Source: Mesorhizobium sp. AR10
GTDB lineage: Bacteria; Pseudomonadota; Alphaproteobacteria; Rhizobiales; Rhizobiaceae
Direction: 5' to 3'
Length of the DNA: 64,000 bases
Assembly (NCBI RefSeq): GCF_024746795.1
Contig: NZ_CP080524.1
Span: 3,326,001 to 3,390,000, forward strand
This document shows, piece after piece, positions 1 through 8,980 of the stretch (its first letter is position 1; the number at the start of each line of letters is the position of its first letter). Position numbers and translations under genes: made by a program. The notes beneath the pieces were generated by a model. It was given only the letters and a program-made list of their open reading frames with translations. It did not search any database and had not been told where the DNA came from.

Positions 1-2
1 CC

Positions 3-1589
3 AAGGTCAAGCTCGACAAGGACCGCCAGCACCAGACTTGCCGCGGTGTGTCCTATTATGCCGACGCCAAGGTCGCCACCGGCCAGCCCTGCGCAACACG
101 CGTCTATCTGCCGACATCCGACGCACGGTTGATTGCACTTGACGCTGCGAACGGGCAGGTCTGTGCGTCATTCGCCGAAGGCGGCACGCTGAACCTGCTC
201 GTCAACATGCCTTACCCCAAGTCGGGCTATTATTATTCGACCTCGGCGCCGCTGATATCAGGCGGCAAGATCATTGTCGGTGGCGCGGTCAACGACAATT
301 ATTCGACGCAGGAGCCTTCCGGCGTCATCCGCGCCTTCGACCCCGAGACCGGCGCTTTGCTGTGGAACTGGGATTCCGGCAATCCGGACGTGACGACGCC
401 GCTGGCTGCGGACCAGACCTATACCAACAACTCACCCAACATGTGGTCGACGGCGAGCGCCGACGAGAAGCTCGGCCTGCTCTATGTGCCGCTCGGCAAC
501 CAGACGCCGGATCAGCTCGGCATGGACCGCAGCGCCAATGTCGAGAAATTTTCGTCCTCGATCACCGCACTCGATCTTGCCACCGGGCAATTGCGCTGGG
601 TGCGGCAGACCGTGCATCACGACCTCTGGGACATGGATGTGCCGGCGCAGCCCACGCTGGTCGATATCACCATCGCCACCGGTGTCGTGCCGGCGCTGGT
701 CGGGCCGACCAAGCAGGGCGACCTTTATGTGCTCGACCGGCGCACGGGCGAGCCGATCATTCCGGTCAAGGAAGTGCCAGCGCCGGGCGGCGCGATCGAG
801 GGCGATCACACATCGCCGACGCAGCCTGTCTCCGACCTTACCTTCATGCCGAAGCCGCTGACCGGCGCCGACATGTGGGGCATCACCATGTTCGACCAGT
901 TGGCCTGCCGGATCGAATTCCAGGGCCTACGCTACGAGGGCCGCTATACGCCGCCTTCCGTGCAGGGTTCGCTCATCTATCCCGGCAATTTTGGCACCTT
1001 CAACTGGGGCGGTGTCGCCGTCGACCCGGTGCGGCAGGTGATGTTCGGCATGCCGACCTATCTGGCGTTCAAGTCGCAGCTGATCCCGCGCGACCAGGTG
1101 CCGCCGCCGGACGAAGGGCGCGGCAGCGAGCAAGGACTCAATCGCAACGAGGGCGCGCCCTATGCGGTGGTGATGGGGCCCTTCTTGTCGCCGCTCGGCG
1201 TCCCTTGCCAGGCGCCGCCCTGGGGCTATGTCGCGGGGGCGGATCTCAGGACCGGCAAGATCGCCTACAAGCACCGCAACGGCACCGTCTACGACATGAC
1301 GCCGCTGCCGCTGCCGTTCAAGGTCGGCGTGCCGGGAATCGGCGGGCCGATGATTACGGCCGGTGGCGTCGCCTTCCTGGGTGCTGCTGTCGACGACTAT
1401 TTGCGCGCCTATGATCTGACATCAGGCAAGCAGCTCTGGCAGGCCAGATTGCCGGCCGGCGGACAGTCGACGCCGATGACCTACACGGTGGCCGACGGAC
1501 GCCAATTCGTGGTCATCGTCGCCGGTGGCCACGGCTCGGTCGGCACCAAGCCGGGCGACTATGTGATGGCCTACACGCTGCCGAAATAG
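3..1589 (+). CDS. gcd: PQQ-dependent membrane glucose/quinate-type dehydrogenase, C-terminal part
   Basis: The reading frame is open from the first bases, so the gene is cut by the window edge. About 528 residues remain of a family usually near 800; the missing N-terminus would hold the membrane helices. Visible family features are TCRGVSYY near the left edge, WNWDSGNPD, the HHDLWDMD stretch and repeated beta-propeller strands typical of quinoprotein dehydrogenases. The enzyme oxidises aldoses (or quinate/shikimate) in the periplasm with PQQ and passes electrons to ubiquinone. Substrate cannot be fixed from this fragment, so gcd is the likeliest name only. It ends convergently with the minus-strand gene at 1642. 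Confidence 0.88.
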   Translation, partial: KVKLDKDRQHQTCRGVSYYADAKVATGQPCATRVYLPTSDARLIALDAANGQVCASFAEGGTLNLLVNMPYPKSGYYYSTSAPLISGGKIIVGGAVNDNYSTQEPSGVIRAFDPETGALLWNWDSGNPDVTTPLAADQTYTNNSPNMWSTASADEKLGLLYVPLGNQTPDQLGMDRSANVEKFSSSITALDLATGQLRWVRQTVHHDLWDMDVPAQPTLVDITIATGVVPALVGPTKQGDLYVLDRRTGEPIIPVKEVPAPGGAIEGDHTSPTQPVSDLTFMPKPLTGADMWGITMFDQLACRIEFQGLRYEGRYTPPSVQGSLIYPGNFGTFNWGGVAVDPVRQVMFGMPTYLAFKSQLIPRDQVPPPDEGRGSEQGLNRNEGAPYAVVMGPFLSPLGVPCQAPPWGYVAGADLRTGKIAYKHRNGTVYDMTPLPLPFKVGVPGIGGPMITAGGVAFLGAAVDDYLRAYDLTSGKQLWQARLPAGGQSTPMTYTVADGRQFVVIVAGGHGSVGTKPGDYVMAYTLPK

Positions 1590-1610
1590 GGGCAGCCCTG
1601 CCGATCGTCT

Positions 1611-1640
1611 AGGGCCTCCCGATGGAATCGGGATGGGGCG
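1611..1640. terminator. weak convergent hairpin
   Basis: Between two convergent stop codons a CCCGAT stem (1618-1623) pairs with ATCGGG (1627-1632) across a 3-base loop, flanked by imperfectly complementary CTAG-containing sequence. There is no T-tract, so this may be a short intergenic palindrome rather than a working terminator. Confidence 0.3.
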
Positions 1641-1641
1641 T

Positions 1642-3726
1642 CTAGGCGACGGCCTGACGGGGTGACAACTCGGCAGGCATCATCCTGATCGCAAAGACGT
1701 CATGGTCGCCATCAGTGCTCAGTGCGAAAATTTCACCGAAAGGTGCCGGCCGGCCGAGCAGGAACCCTTGCGCTTCGTTGCAGCCTTCGGCGCGCAGGAT
1801 CGACAACTGGCTGTGCGTCTCGACGCCTTCGGCCAGGACCGGGATGTCTAGGCTCTGGCCAAGCGCAAGCACGGCGCGGATGATGGCCTTGGCCTGCGGG
1901 CTGGTTTCGACCTCGGACATGAACGAGCGATCGAGCTTGATCTTGTCGAACGGAAAGGCGCGCAGCGTCTCCAGCGACGAATAGCCGGTGCCGAAGTCAT
2001 CGATGGCGATGGTGACGCCCAGCGCCTTGATCCGCCGCAATATGCTCAAGGTGCGGTTCTTGTCGGCGATGATTGTGGATTCGGTGATTTCCAGCTCCAG
2101 GCGATTTGGCCGCAGGCCCGTCTCGATCAGGATTTCGTGGACGAGTTTCGGCAGGTCCGCATGGGCGAACTGGACCGGGGAGAGATTGACCGCCACCTTG
2201 TAGGGTTGCTCCCACGATGCTGCCTTGGTGCAGGCGGTGCGCAGGACCCATTCGCCGAGCGGCAGGATGAGACCGTTTTCCTCGGCCAGCGGAATGAATT
2301 CGATCGGGGGAATATTGCCGCGTGTCGGATGCTTCCAGCGCAGCAGGGCCTCATAGCCTCTGATATCACCGGTCGAGACCGAAGTTTGCACCTGATAGTG
2401 CAGATCGAGTTGTCCGTTTTCCACCGCGTCGCGCAGGTCGTTGGCCAGCGTGCGGTTGGCGCGGACGGCCTCGTCCATGGCTTGCTCATAGAAGCAGACA
2501 GCCTGCGTCACGGTCGCCTTGGCGCGATACATTGCCAGATCGGCATTGTTGACGAGGGATTCCCGGTCGTGCGCGTCGTTGGGGTAGATCGCAATGCCGA
2601 TGCTGGCACCGGTCGCGGTTTCGAAATCATCGATCCGGATCGGCGCAAAGAGCGCGCTCTCCAGCCGCGACACGAAGTCCACGAGGTCCACTTGCCCCTT
2701 CATGCGCTTGATGGCGGCAAACTCGTCGCCGCCGAGTCGCGCGACGAATTCACCTTCCTGCAGCAGAGCACTCATGCGTCCAGCCAGGGTTTTCAGGGCG
2801 AGGTCGCCGGCACCGTGACCCCAGAGGTCGTTGATTTCCTTGAACCGGTCGAGATCGATACCGATGACAGCCACCTTGCAGCCGAGTTCCTCCGCACGGT
2901 CGATCTCGTGGTCGAGATAGTCGTTGAAATTCGGCCGGTTCGGCAGGCCGGTGAGCGCGTCGTTCATCGCCAGGTGGTGCAGGCGCCGAAAGGCTTCGGA
3001 TCGCGTACGATCGTCGATCAGATAGCTCGCAAGCCCGGTACCGATCACGATCAGGCCGACCGCGGCAACACCCAATGCCATGGCTCGCAAGGTATTGGGA
3101 TCGGTATAGTCCGCGCGCATGGCCAGCGGCGTTACCTGCACCGCAGCCATTGCAGTGAAATGCAGGCTGACGATGGCCACAACCAGAATGGCCGCGGCGA
3201 GATATTTGTGACCTGATATGCGGTCGTTCAAGGCAACGTTGATCGCCAGACAGGCGAAGACAACGGCCAGGACGATCGAGGCCACGAGATAGTTCATGTC
3301 CCACTCGACCACGCCGTCGACGCGGTAGGCCGTCATGCCGGTATAGTGCATGCCGGAGATCGCCAGGCCGACAATGATGCCGCCGATAATGGGGGCAACG
3401 CGCGAGGCGCTGCCCGATGCGGCGATGAAGCCGGCGGCGGTTCCGGCCATCGCAATGAACAGCGAGGCGATCGTCAGCACCGGATCGAATGCCACGGGTG
3501 CGCCCGGATCGTAGGCCAGCATGGCAACGAAATGCGTGCACCAGATCGATGATCCCGCACAGACCGCCGTCAGAAAATGCCAGCCGATCTGCTGCAGGCC
3601 AGTGACCTCATGGGCTCGCAGGAACAGCCTGATCGTCGCCCACGAACCGGCGCTGCAGACCAGCGCCGCGACGAGCACCAGCCAGAGGTTGTGCTCCATT
3701 GCCACACAGGAGATGACGCGCATCAT
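1642..3726 (-). CDS. MHYT-GGDEF-EAL membrane cyclic-di-GMP signalling protein
   Basis: Predicted 694 residues. The N-terminal half has about seven hydrophobic helices with three MHYT-type motifs (THFVAM, MHYTGM, LHFTAM), a proposed integral-membrane sensor of diatomic gases or metal. A GGDEF domain follows (DALTGLPNR near 253, intact GGDEF near 329, no RxxD inhibitory site just upstream), then an EAL domain with YEALLRW near 455 and a conserved IDDFGTGYSS. Both synthase and phosphodiesterase motifs look intact, so the net direction is not predictable. The frame is open 52 codons further upstream, but the ATG at 3726 has a well-placed GAAGGAAG ribosome site and directly precedes the first helix, so I chose it. 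Confidence 0.85.
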   Translation of the reverse strand: MMRVISCVAMEHNLWLVLVAALVCSAGSWATIRLFLRAHEVTGLQQIGWHFLTAVCAGSSIWCTHFVAMLAYDPGAPVAFDPVLTIASLFIAMAGTAAGFIAASGSASRVAPIIGGIIVGLAISGMHYTGMTAYRVDGVVEWDMNYLVASIVLAVVFACLAINVALNDRISGHKYLAAAILVVAIVSLHFTAMAAVQVTPLAMRADYTDPNTLRAMALGVAAVGLIVIGTGLASYLIDDRTRSEAFRRLHHLAMNDALTGLPNRPNFNDYLDHEIDRAEELGCKVAVIGIDLDRFKEINDLWGHGAGDLALKTLAGRMSALLQEGEFVARLGGDEFAAIKRMKGQVDLVDFVSRLESALFAPIRIDDFETATGASIGIAIYPNDAHDRESLVNNADLAMYRAKATVTQAVCFYEQAMDEAVRANRTLANDLRDAVENGQLDLHYQVQTSVSTGDIRGYEALLRWKHPTRGNIPPIEFIPLAEENGLILPLGEWVLRTACTKAASWEQPYKVAVNLSPVQFAHADLPKLVHEILIETGLRPNRLELEITESTIIADKNRTLSILRRIKALGVTIAIDDFGTGYSSLETLRAFPFDKIKLDRSFMSEVETSPQAKAIIRAVLALGQSLDIPVLAEGVETHSQLSILRAEGCNEAQGFLLGRPAPFGEIFALSTDGDHDVFAIRMMPAELSPRQAVA

Positions 3727-4121
3727 GGTTGGATGCTTCCTTCGATCTCTGTGGAAACCAACCTTTTTGCCTCGATCAATCCGTAGCCCCGATATCCCCA
3801 TGGCGAGCGACTGACATGAGGTATCAGAACGAGGTTTGACATAGGGCGCGAAAAGGCAACGCCTCCAAACAGGATTACCCATAGTTCAGTCCCGACTGTG
3901 GTTTTCAACTTCTAATAGGCGGTTAATTGCGTTCGCGAGGGCTTGTGCCTTCTCGGGGCATGGTTCTGGAAAGTGTATGATTTCCTCATTGTTGGCATAA
4001 TATCGATATTTTCGCAGACGCGGCACTCACGGTGACACGCCGTACAAACTTGACGCCGACCAACTGCGGCCGACCAAAGCGCCGGCGCTGGTCTCTGGAT
4101 TGTAGAAGGAGGGAGGCGGGA
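3727..4121. other. gene-free intergenic stretch
   Basis: Nearly 400 bases without a credible gene. The first part is the upstream region of the MHYT gene; the middle (about 3900-4010) is more AT-rich than the surroundings. Short open frames here have neither ribosome sites nor recognisable protein character. Confidence 0.5.
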
Positions 4122-4387
4122 TCAGAGCCCGAGATGGCTCTTCAGGCTGGGCACAGAGCCGAGCACCTGGTTGGCCAGGTCGGGGCCGGCGGCTGTCTCG
4201 GCCTGCTGGATCAGGGTCGTGGCGCCTGGCGGATCTGCGCCATGTCGAGCCCCAAATAAGGAAGAGACGCTGGTGCCTTGCGCCTCGTGCTCGAGCACCG
4301 AAAAAATAGTGCCGACGACCTGTTCCGTCATTGCCTGATCGAGCCGGCCTTTTGCGAAACGGTGTTGACGATGTCCTGGACGTCCAT
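4122..4387 (-). pseudogene. frameshifted small conserved protein (DUF2267/DUF2780-like)
   Basis: Reading starts with MDVQDIVNTVSQKAGS and stops after 19 codons. The -1 alternative frame continues with LDQAMTEQVVGTIFSVLEHE and ends in GPDLANQVLGSVPSLKSHLGL-like sequence. Restoring one base near 4340 joins the two into about 88 residues. The pattern (N-terminal helical pair, LFG, then a C-terminal GPDL..QV.GS.P.L segment) resembles small helical proteins of rhizobia of about 120-150 residues, so the middle may also be shortened. Family assignment is from memory and tentative; the frameshift itself is read directly. It lies 11 bases after a small membrane-protein gene on the same strand. Confidence 0.5.
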
Positions 4388-4398
4388 CGCCCTTTGCC

Positions 4399-4554
4399 TC
4401 AATCCTGGGTTTTCGTTTTTGCAGGCCGGCGCTGGTTGCTGCGCACCTTGACCATCGATCTCCTGGTGGCAGCGGAAGCAGCCGAGCGCAGTGCCAGCAG
4501 GGCGGCAGCGGCGAGCACGAAGGCGGTTGCGAGGATCGGGGTGGGGAAGGTCAT
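4399..4554 (-). CDS. small single-span membrane protein, 51 aa
   Basis: An ATG at 4554 preceded by a GAAGGAA ribosome site opens a 51-codon frame. It starts MTFPTPILATAFVLAAAALL, one hydrophobic helix, and ends in a strongly basic tail (RRSMVKVRSNQRRPAKTKTQD-like, split here for brevity as RRSMVKV...RRPAKTKTQD). The helix plus positive C-terminus would give an N-out, C-in inner-membrane topology. I do not recognise the family. It directly precedes the frameshifted small gene and could be transcribed with it. Confidence 0.5.
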   Translation of the reverse strand: MTFPTPILATAFVLAAAALLALRSAASAATRRSMVKVRSNQRRPAKTKTQD

Positions 4555-4665
4555 GATGTTGTTCCTTCTTGGTCAGATTGGGCGCAACTGCAGGGCAGCT
4601 TCCCCTTATATTGTGGCAGCAGCATCAAGATTGTCGGAAATGACCAAAATGTGATTAAGGCTGCG

Positions 4666-5460
4666 TCACGGCTTTCGCGCCGAAACCAGCAGATAGGCTT
4701 TGCTGATCGCGCCGAAATAGCCGGCAATCAGCCGGCAGACCGCCGTGCTGCTGAGACTCATGGTCAGACTCATGGCGCCTCTCCGGCGTTCGGATGCCGG
4801 CCATCGGACGAGGTTGCGGCGGAAGCCGCCGAGGCATTCATCGGTGGCGTCCTCGACCATCACGTCCTTGAAACCCAACGCGTCGAACTGCGCCCGATAG
4901 GATGGAATGTCCGGGCGGAGGTTGGCTTTTGGCACGCCGATGCGATCGGAGATGCCGGATGTGAACCTGCGGAACAGGATGTCGGAGAGGACGAGCGCAC
5001 CGCCCGGCTTGAGCACGCGAAAGGCTTCCGCAAGAAAGGCCGCGCGCGTGTCGAAATGGAAGGCCGCCTCGACGCAGATGACCGCGTCGAAACTCTCGTC
5101 GGCAAAGGCGAGCTTGACGGCATCCATCTGGAGCACGGTTGCGCCGGGCGCATTCTGGCGCGCCGTCGCGACCTGGGCGGCGGAGATGTTGATGGCAGTG
5201 ACGGCCTGCGGCGGGTAGGAGAGGAGCAGGCGCCTGGTCGATGCGCCGAGGCCGCAGGCGACATCCAGGATGCTGCCGCCGGTCTTCGGAAGCCGCGCCA
5301 GCAGCGTGTCGACCAGCGCTTCGCTGGCCTCCCGCTGCGATGCGGCGGCAGTTGCCCAGTAGCCGAAATTGTAGAAGCCGCTGCCGCCATAGTAGCGGCG
5401 CTGCTTGCCGCTTTTCATGGCCCGGTCGTAGATGCGGACCATCATGCGATCTTTTGGCAT
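4666..5460 (-). CDS. class I SAM-dependent methyltransferase
   Basis: Predicted 264 residues with Rossmann motif I ILDVACGLGAST, a motif II-like acidic residue after AINISAAQ, LQMDAVKLAFADESFD, and the post-motif FRVLKPGGALVLSD. This pattern fits small-molecule O-, N- or C-methyltransferases of the UbiE/sterol type. A much longer open frame exists upstream, but ATG 5460 begins MPKDRMMVRIYD and the upstream part is antisense to nothing protein-like while overlapping the P450 gene. It starts 23 bases after the P450 stop, so the two form a probable operon in which the methyltransferase would modify the same substrate. Substrate unknown. Confidence 0.78.
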   Translation of the reverse strand: MPKDRMMVRIYDRAMKSGKQRRYYGGSGFYNFGYWATAAASQREASEALVDTLLARLPKTGGSILDVACGLGASTRRLLLSYPPQAVTAINISAAQVATARQNAPGATVLQMDAVKLAFADESFDAVICVEAAFHFDTRAAFLAEAFRVLKPGGALVLSDILFRRFTSGISDRIGVPKANLRPDIPSYRAQFDALGFKDVMVEDATDECLGGFRRNLVRWPASERRRGAMSLTMSLSSTAVCRLIAGYFGAISKAYLLVSARKP

Positions 5461-5483
5461 TGTTCGTTCCGTCAACGTATGGA

Positions 5484-6859
5484 TTAAAGCATATCGGGAA
5501 GGGCGACGAGATCCCGGAAACGCCCGTTGGCACGGGCCTGGCGGACAAGTTCGCCGCGCGGCCGCAAGATGATCTCGACCTTGCCATGAGGCCGGTGGGT
5601 CACGGCAAGGCGATGGCCGATGTTCGAACCGGGGGGCAGCTCGACCGCACGCTTTGTGAGGATAGTCGCCAGCGCTATGCGCATCATCTGATAGCCGAAT
5701 GTCGTGCCGGGACACATATGACCTCCAGCGCCGAACACCAGATACTGGAACGGTGACGGCTTCAGGTCGCCCCAACGGTCGGGGTTGAAACGATCCGGTT
5801 GCGGGTAGAGCGAGGGGTCGCGGTTGATCAACATGCCACCGATAAGGACCCTTTCACCGCGCTTCACGTCCTCGCCGCCGAGCGTGGTTTTTCCTGCCGC
5901 CTTGCGCATCAGCAGCGGTACCGGCGGGAACAGTCGCATGGCTTCCCTGACGGCCGATTCGAGCAACGGCACCCGGTCGAGATTGCTCATCGTCACCGGC
6001 CCGCCGTCCAGCGCGACATCGAGGTCGGCAACGAGGCGGGCCATGATCGCGGGGTGCTGGGTCAGCAGGATCGTTGTCCACGAAAGCGCGTTAAGGCAAG
6101 TGTCGTATGCAGCGCCGAAGAAGAAGCTGATGATGCCGCCGATCAATTGGGGGCTTGGCGGGTTGCCAGCCTCGTCGAGGTTGTTGGCGAGCAGAGCCAG
6201 AATATCCTGTGCGTCCGGGTTGCCCCGCTTTTCCGCTGCCCAGGTGAGGATGGCGTGTGTTCGAGCTTCGGAGCTTCGAGGATCCAGCGCACATAGGCCG
6301 GGCCGGGTACGATCCAGCTTGCGGTCATCAGGCTGCCGATCATGTCGGCGACCGGCAGTCCCCGGGCGGAATCGTCACCGAACAACAGCCCAATGGCGAG
6401 ATGTTTTGCCATCTGGGCACTGATCTCAGTCAGCGGCAGCGGAACACCGATTGGCCAGCCATCTACAAGCGATTCCGCGATCGACGCCATCTTGGGCGCC
6501 ATGGCGAGCACCGGGGGGCGTTTGAGTGGCGGTAGGAACATCTTGCGGTAGTGTTCGTGACGCTGGCCACGCAGTCGCGTCATGCCATAGACGAGGCGCG
6601 AAGAAGCATGGTTCTTCCTGCCGGCCATGTTGATCTGGACATTGACCCAGGTTTCAGTCCCGGACAACAAGGTCCGGCATAGCCCCGTATCGGCAACCAC
6701 GAAAAGCCGCTTTGGATTGGCGCGGGTGGAGTGCGGGTAGTCTATCTGCAGAAATGGACCATGTTCGCGGTGCGCATCACGCACAGCGACCAACGGATCG
6801 ACGAGGAACCGCGCAATAAAGCCAAGTGACCGGCGTCTGCCCAATCGATACGATAACAT
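5484..6859 (-). pseudogene. cytochrome P450 interrupted by a single-base frameshift
   Basis: The N-terminal segment (ATG 6859, ribosome site GGGGAAA) runs in one frame to about 6266. The rest (from AILTWAAEKRGNPDAQDILA onward) is in another frame. The total of 1376 bases is one short of 459 codons, as expected for one missing base between about 6252 and 6266. After correction the protein is about 458 residues with the P450 landmarks intact: I-helix GAAYDT, EAMR as ExxR, FNPDRW, and the haem loop FGAGGHMCPG with its cysteine. Either a recent null mutation or a sequence error. It would supply the oxidation step before the downstream methyltransferase. Confidence 0.8.
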
Positions 6860-7012
6860 GCAATTTCCCCGACCAGGCATCCTAAGGAAATCGTCGCGCT
6901 GGTCCATAGGCTTGTGCTGGTCGATTGATGTGGCCCCTCGCGTCGTGCTTGCCAGGGGAGAGTATCGTCACCGATCCGTGACTGGACCGTGCCAGCCGCG
7001 ACCCTATCTTCC

Positions 7013-7035
7013 AAAGCAGAGAGCAAAGCAGAGAG
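7013..7035. repeat. short tandem repeat in the leader of the dienelactone hydrolase gene
   Basis: AAAGCAGAGAG occurs twice, at 7013-7023 and 7025-7035, separated by one base, about 30 bases before the start codon. It looks like a small tandem duplication in the 5' untranslated region. Confidence 0.6.
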
Positions 7036-7063
7036 AAAATTTCCTGAAGTCGAGGAGCGCGCC

Positions 7064-7951
7064 ATGACAGAACCTGCCACGAAGCCTGCCATTACCCAGG
7101 CGATGATCGACGCCTATGACGAATACACACACTTGACGCTCGACCGTCGCCGCTTCATGGAACAGTTGACTAGGCTCGCCGGATCGGGCGCTGCAGCCGC
7201 AGCGATCGTGCCGCTGCTTGCCGCCAATTCCGCACAGGCGGCTGTTATCGCCGACGATGATCCGCGCGTGAAAGGCGAGGACATCAGCTATCCCGGTAAC
7301 GGCGGCGAGATGAAGGGCTACCTGGTCAAGCCGGCAGAGCAAAGCGGCAAGCTCGGAACCGTCATCGTCATCCATGAAAACCGGGGCCTCAACCCGCACA
7401 TTCGCGACGTGGCAAGACGCGTGGCGCTGGAAGGGTTCGTGGCGCTGGCGCCGGACTTCCTGTCGCCGCTCGGCGGTACGCCAGGCGACGAGGACAAGGC
7501 TCGCGACCTGTTCGCCAAGCTGGATCCGGCGCAGACAACCGCCAACGCAGTCGCAACAGTCGCTTTCCTCAAGGGCGATAAGGACGGCAATGGCAAGGTC
7601 GGTGCGGTTGGCTTCTGCTGGGGCGGCGGTACGGTCAACACGCTGGCCGTCAACGCCCCCGATCTCGTGGCTGGTGTCGCTTACTACGGCATGCAGCCGA
7701 AGGCGGAGGATGTACCCAAGATCAAGGCGGCGCTTCTGCTGCACTATGCCGGTCTGGACGAGCGCATCGATGCCGGAATCGATGCCTACAAGAAGGCACT
7801 CGACGCAGCCCATGTCGAGTATACCGTCTACGTCTATGACGGCGTCAACCATGCCTTCAATAACGATACCTCGGCTGCGCGTTACGACAAGGCGGCAGCT
7901 GACCTCGCGTGGGGGCGGACGATCGCCTTCTTCAAGCAGAAACTGGCGTAG
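7064..7951 (+). CDS. dienelactone hydrolase family protein with Tat-type N-terminus
   Basis: Predicted 295 residues; ATG 7064 follows GAGGAG. Near residues 27-55 there is DRRRFMEQLTRLAGSGAAAA followed by a hydrophobic run ending NSAQA, a twin-arginine style export signal. The alpha/beta-hydrolase core shows VIVIHENRGL, the nucleophile elbow GFCWGGG (cysteine nucleophile), the acid in AGLDERID and the histidine in NHAFNND. Family members hydrolyse dienelactones in chlorocatechol routes or carboxymethylenebutenolide-like esters; many rhizobial Tat-exported paralogues have unknown substrates. It is divergent from the P450/methyltransferase pair. Confidence 0.85.
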   Translation: MTEPATKPAITQAMIDAYDEYTHLTLDRRRFMEQLTRLAGSGAAAAAIVPLLAANSAQAAVIADDDPRVKGEDISYPGNGGEMKGYLVKPAEQSGKLGTVIVIHENRGLNPHIRDVARRVALEGFVALAPDFLSPLGGTPGDEDKARDLFAKLDPAQTTANAVATVAFLKGDKDGNGKVGAVGFCWGGGTVNTLAVNAPDLVAGVAYYGMQPKAEDVPKIKAALLLHYAGLDERIDAGIDAYKKALDAAHVEYTVYVYDGVNHAFNNDTSAARYDKAAADLAWGRTIAFFKQKLA

Positions 7952-7961
7952 CAGATCCGTC

Positions 7962-8870
7962 TCAATCGGGTGGCGCGGGCTTATGGAAAGCCACGCCGGC
8001 GACCACCAGCGCGATGCCGAGGCAGTCGGTGACGCTGGGGATCTGGCCGAGCACAACGATGCCGATCAGCGTCGCGGTGACCGGCAGCAATGACAGCATC
8101 AGCGCGAAGCTGGCGCGCGGCAAGCGCGACATGGCAAGCTGGTCGCAGATATAGGGGATGACCGACGAGCAGATGCCGACGCCGATGGCGGCGAGCAGCA
8201 AGGCTGGTGAAAAGAAAGCTGGCAGCGCATCGGTGAAGCCGATCGGCAGCACGATGAGGAAAGCGATCGACATGGCCGCACCCAGGCCGGCAATGCCATC
8301 GCCGGCGCCAGCGCGGGCGATGCGGTGGCCGAGCACGATGTAGAAGACGAACAGCACGCCGTTCAGGAAAGCCCAGAACAGGCCGACGGGGTCGCTCGAC
8401 CATTTGACGTCGATCAAGAGCAAGGTGCCGATGACAGCGACGGCAAGGGCGGCGAGATTGCGCGGGCTTCTGAGGCCGACCAGCGCGACGCCGATGGTGC
8501 CGACGAATTCGATCGCCGCGACCAGCGAGATCGGCAAGCGGTCGAGTGCGAGGTAAAACGAACAGTTCATCACCGCCAGACAGGCGCCGAAGGCCAGCAG
8601 CAGCAGCCGTGTCGAACGGTTGGCACGGACGAAGACTGTCCAGGGGCGGGTCAGCGGCACGAAGACGAGAGCGGCGGTGGCGATGCGCAGCCATGCCATG
8701 CCGAGCACGCCGACATGCGGGAAGAGCAGCACGGCGAAGGCCGGGCCAAGATAGTGGAACACGGCGCTGACGCCGAACCAGACATGTGGCGGCAGCGAGG
8801 TTGCCAGATTTGCATAGGCAGGGCGGGCGAGGGCGGGGCTTGCGGCGGGTGCTTGTGTTTGATCGTCCAT
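7962..8870 (-). CDS. EamA/DMT-family exporter (RhtA-like)
   Basis: Predicted 302 residues with about ten hydrophobic helices in two EamA repeats. SVVAAIEF-type sequence (SLVAAIEFVGTIGVAL) and the second-repeat signature resemble RhtA, the threonine/homoserine exporter. It is divergently placed from an Lrp/AsnC regulator, the usual partner of amino-acid exporters, so amino-acid efflux is a reasonable inference, not a demonstrated role. That regulator is broken here. Confidence 0.78.
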   Translation of the reverse strand: MDDQTQAPAASPALARPAYANLATSLPPHVWFGVSAVFHYLGPAFAVLLFPHVGVLGMAWLRIATAALVFVPLTRPWTVFVRANRSTRLLLLAFGACLAVMNCSFYLALDRLPISLVAAIEFVGTIGVALVGLRSPRNLAALAVAVIGTLLLIDVKWSSDPVGLFWAFLNGVLFVFYIVLGHRIARAGAGDGIAGLGAAMSIAFLIVLPIGFTDALPAFFSPALLLAAIGVGICSSVIPYICDQLAMSRLPRASFALMLSLLPVTATLIGIVVLGQIPSVTDCLGIALVVAGVAFHKPAPPD

Positions 8871-8980
8871 GAGATCAGTATCGCAGGCAGTCTCTTCGAA
8901 TTACATGGATGATGACCGGTTGATCCGATTATCTTCCTTCCGGAAGCAAGGAGTTTTTCCTGAAACGCCTTCGAAGCGAA

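Noticed and set aside
4331..5487. Plus-strand frames of 107 and 278 codons
   Set aside because: Antisense to the small genes and the methyltransferase; no motifs and basic/Ala-rich composition.
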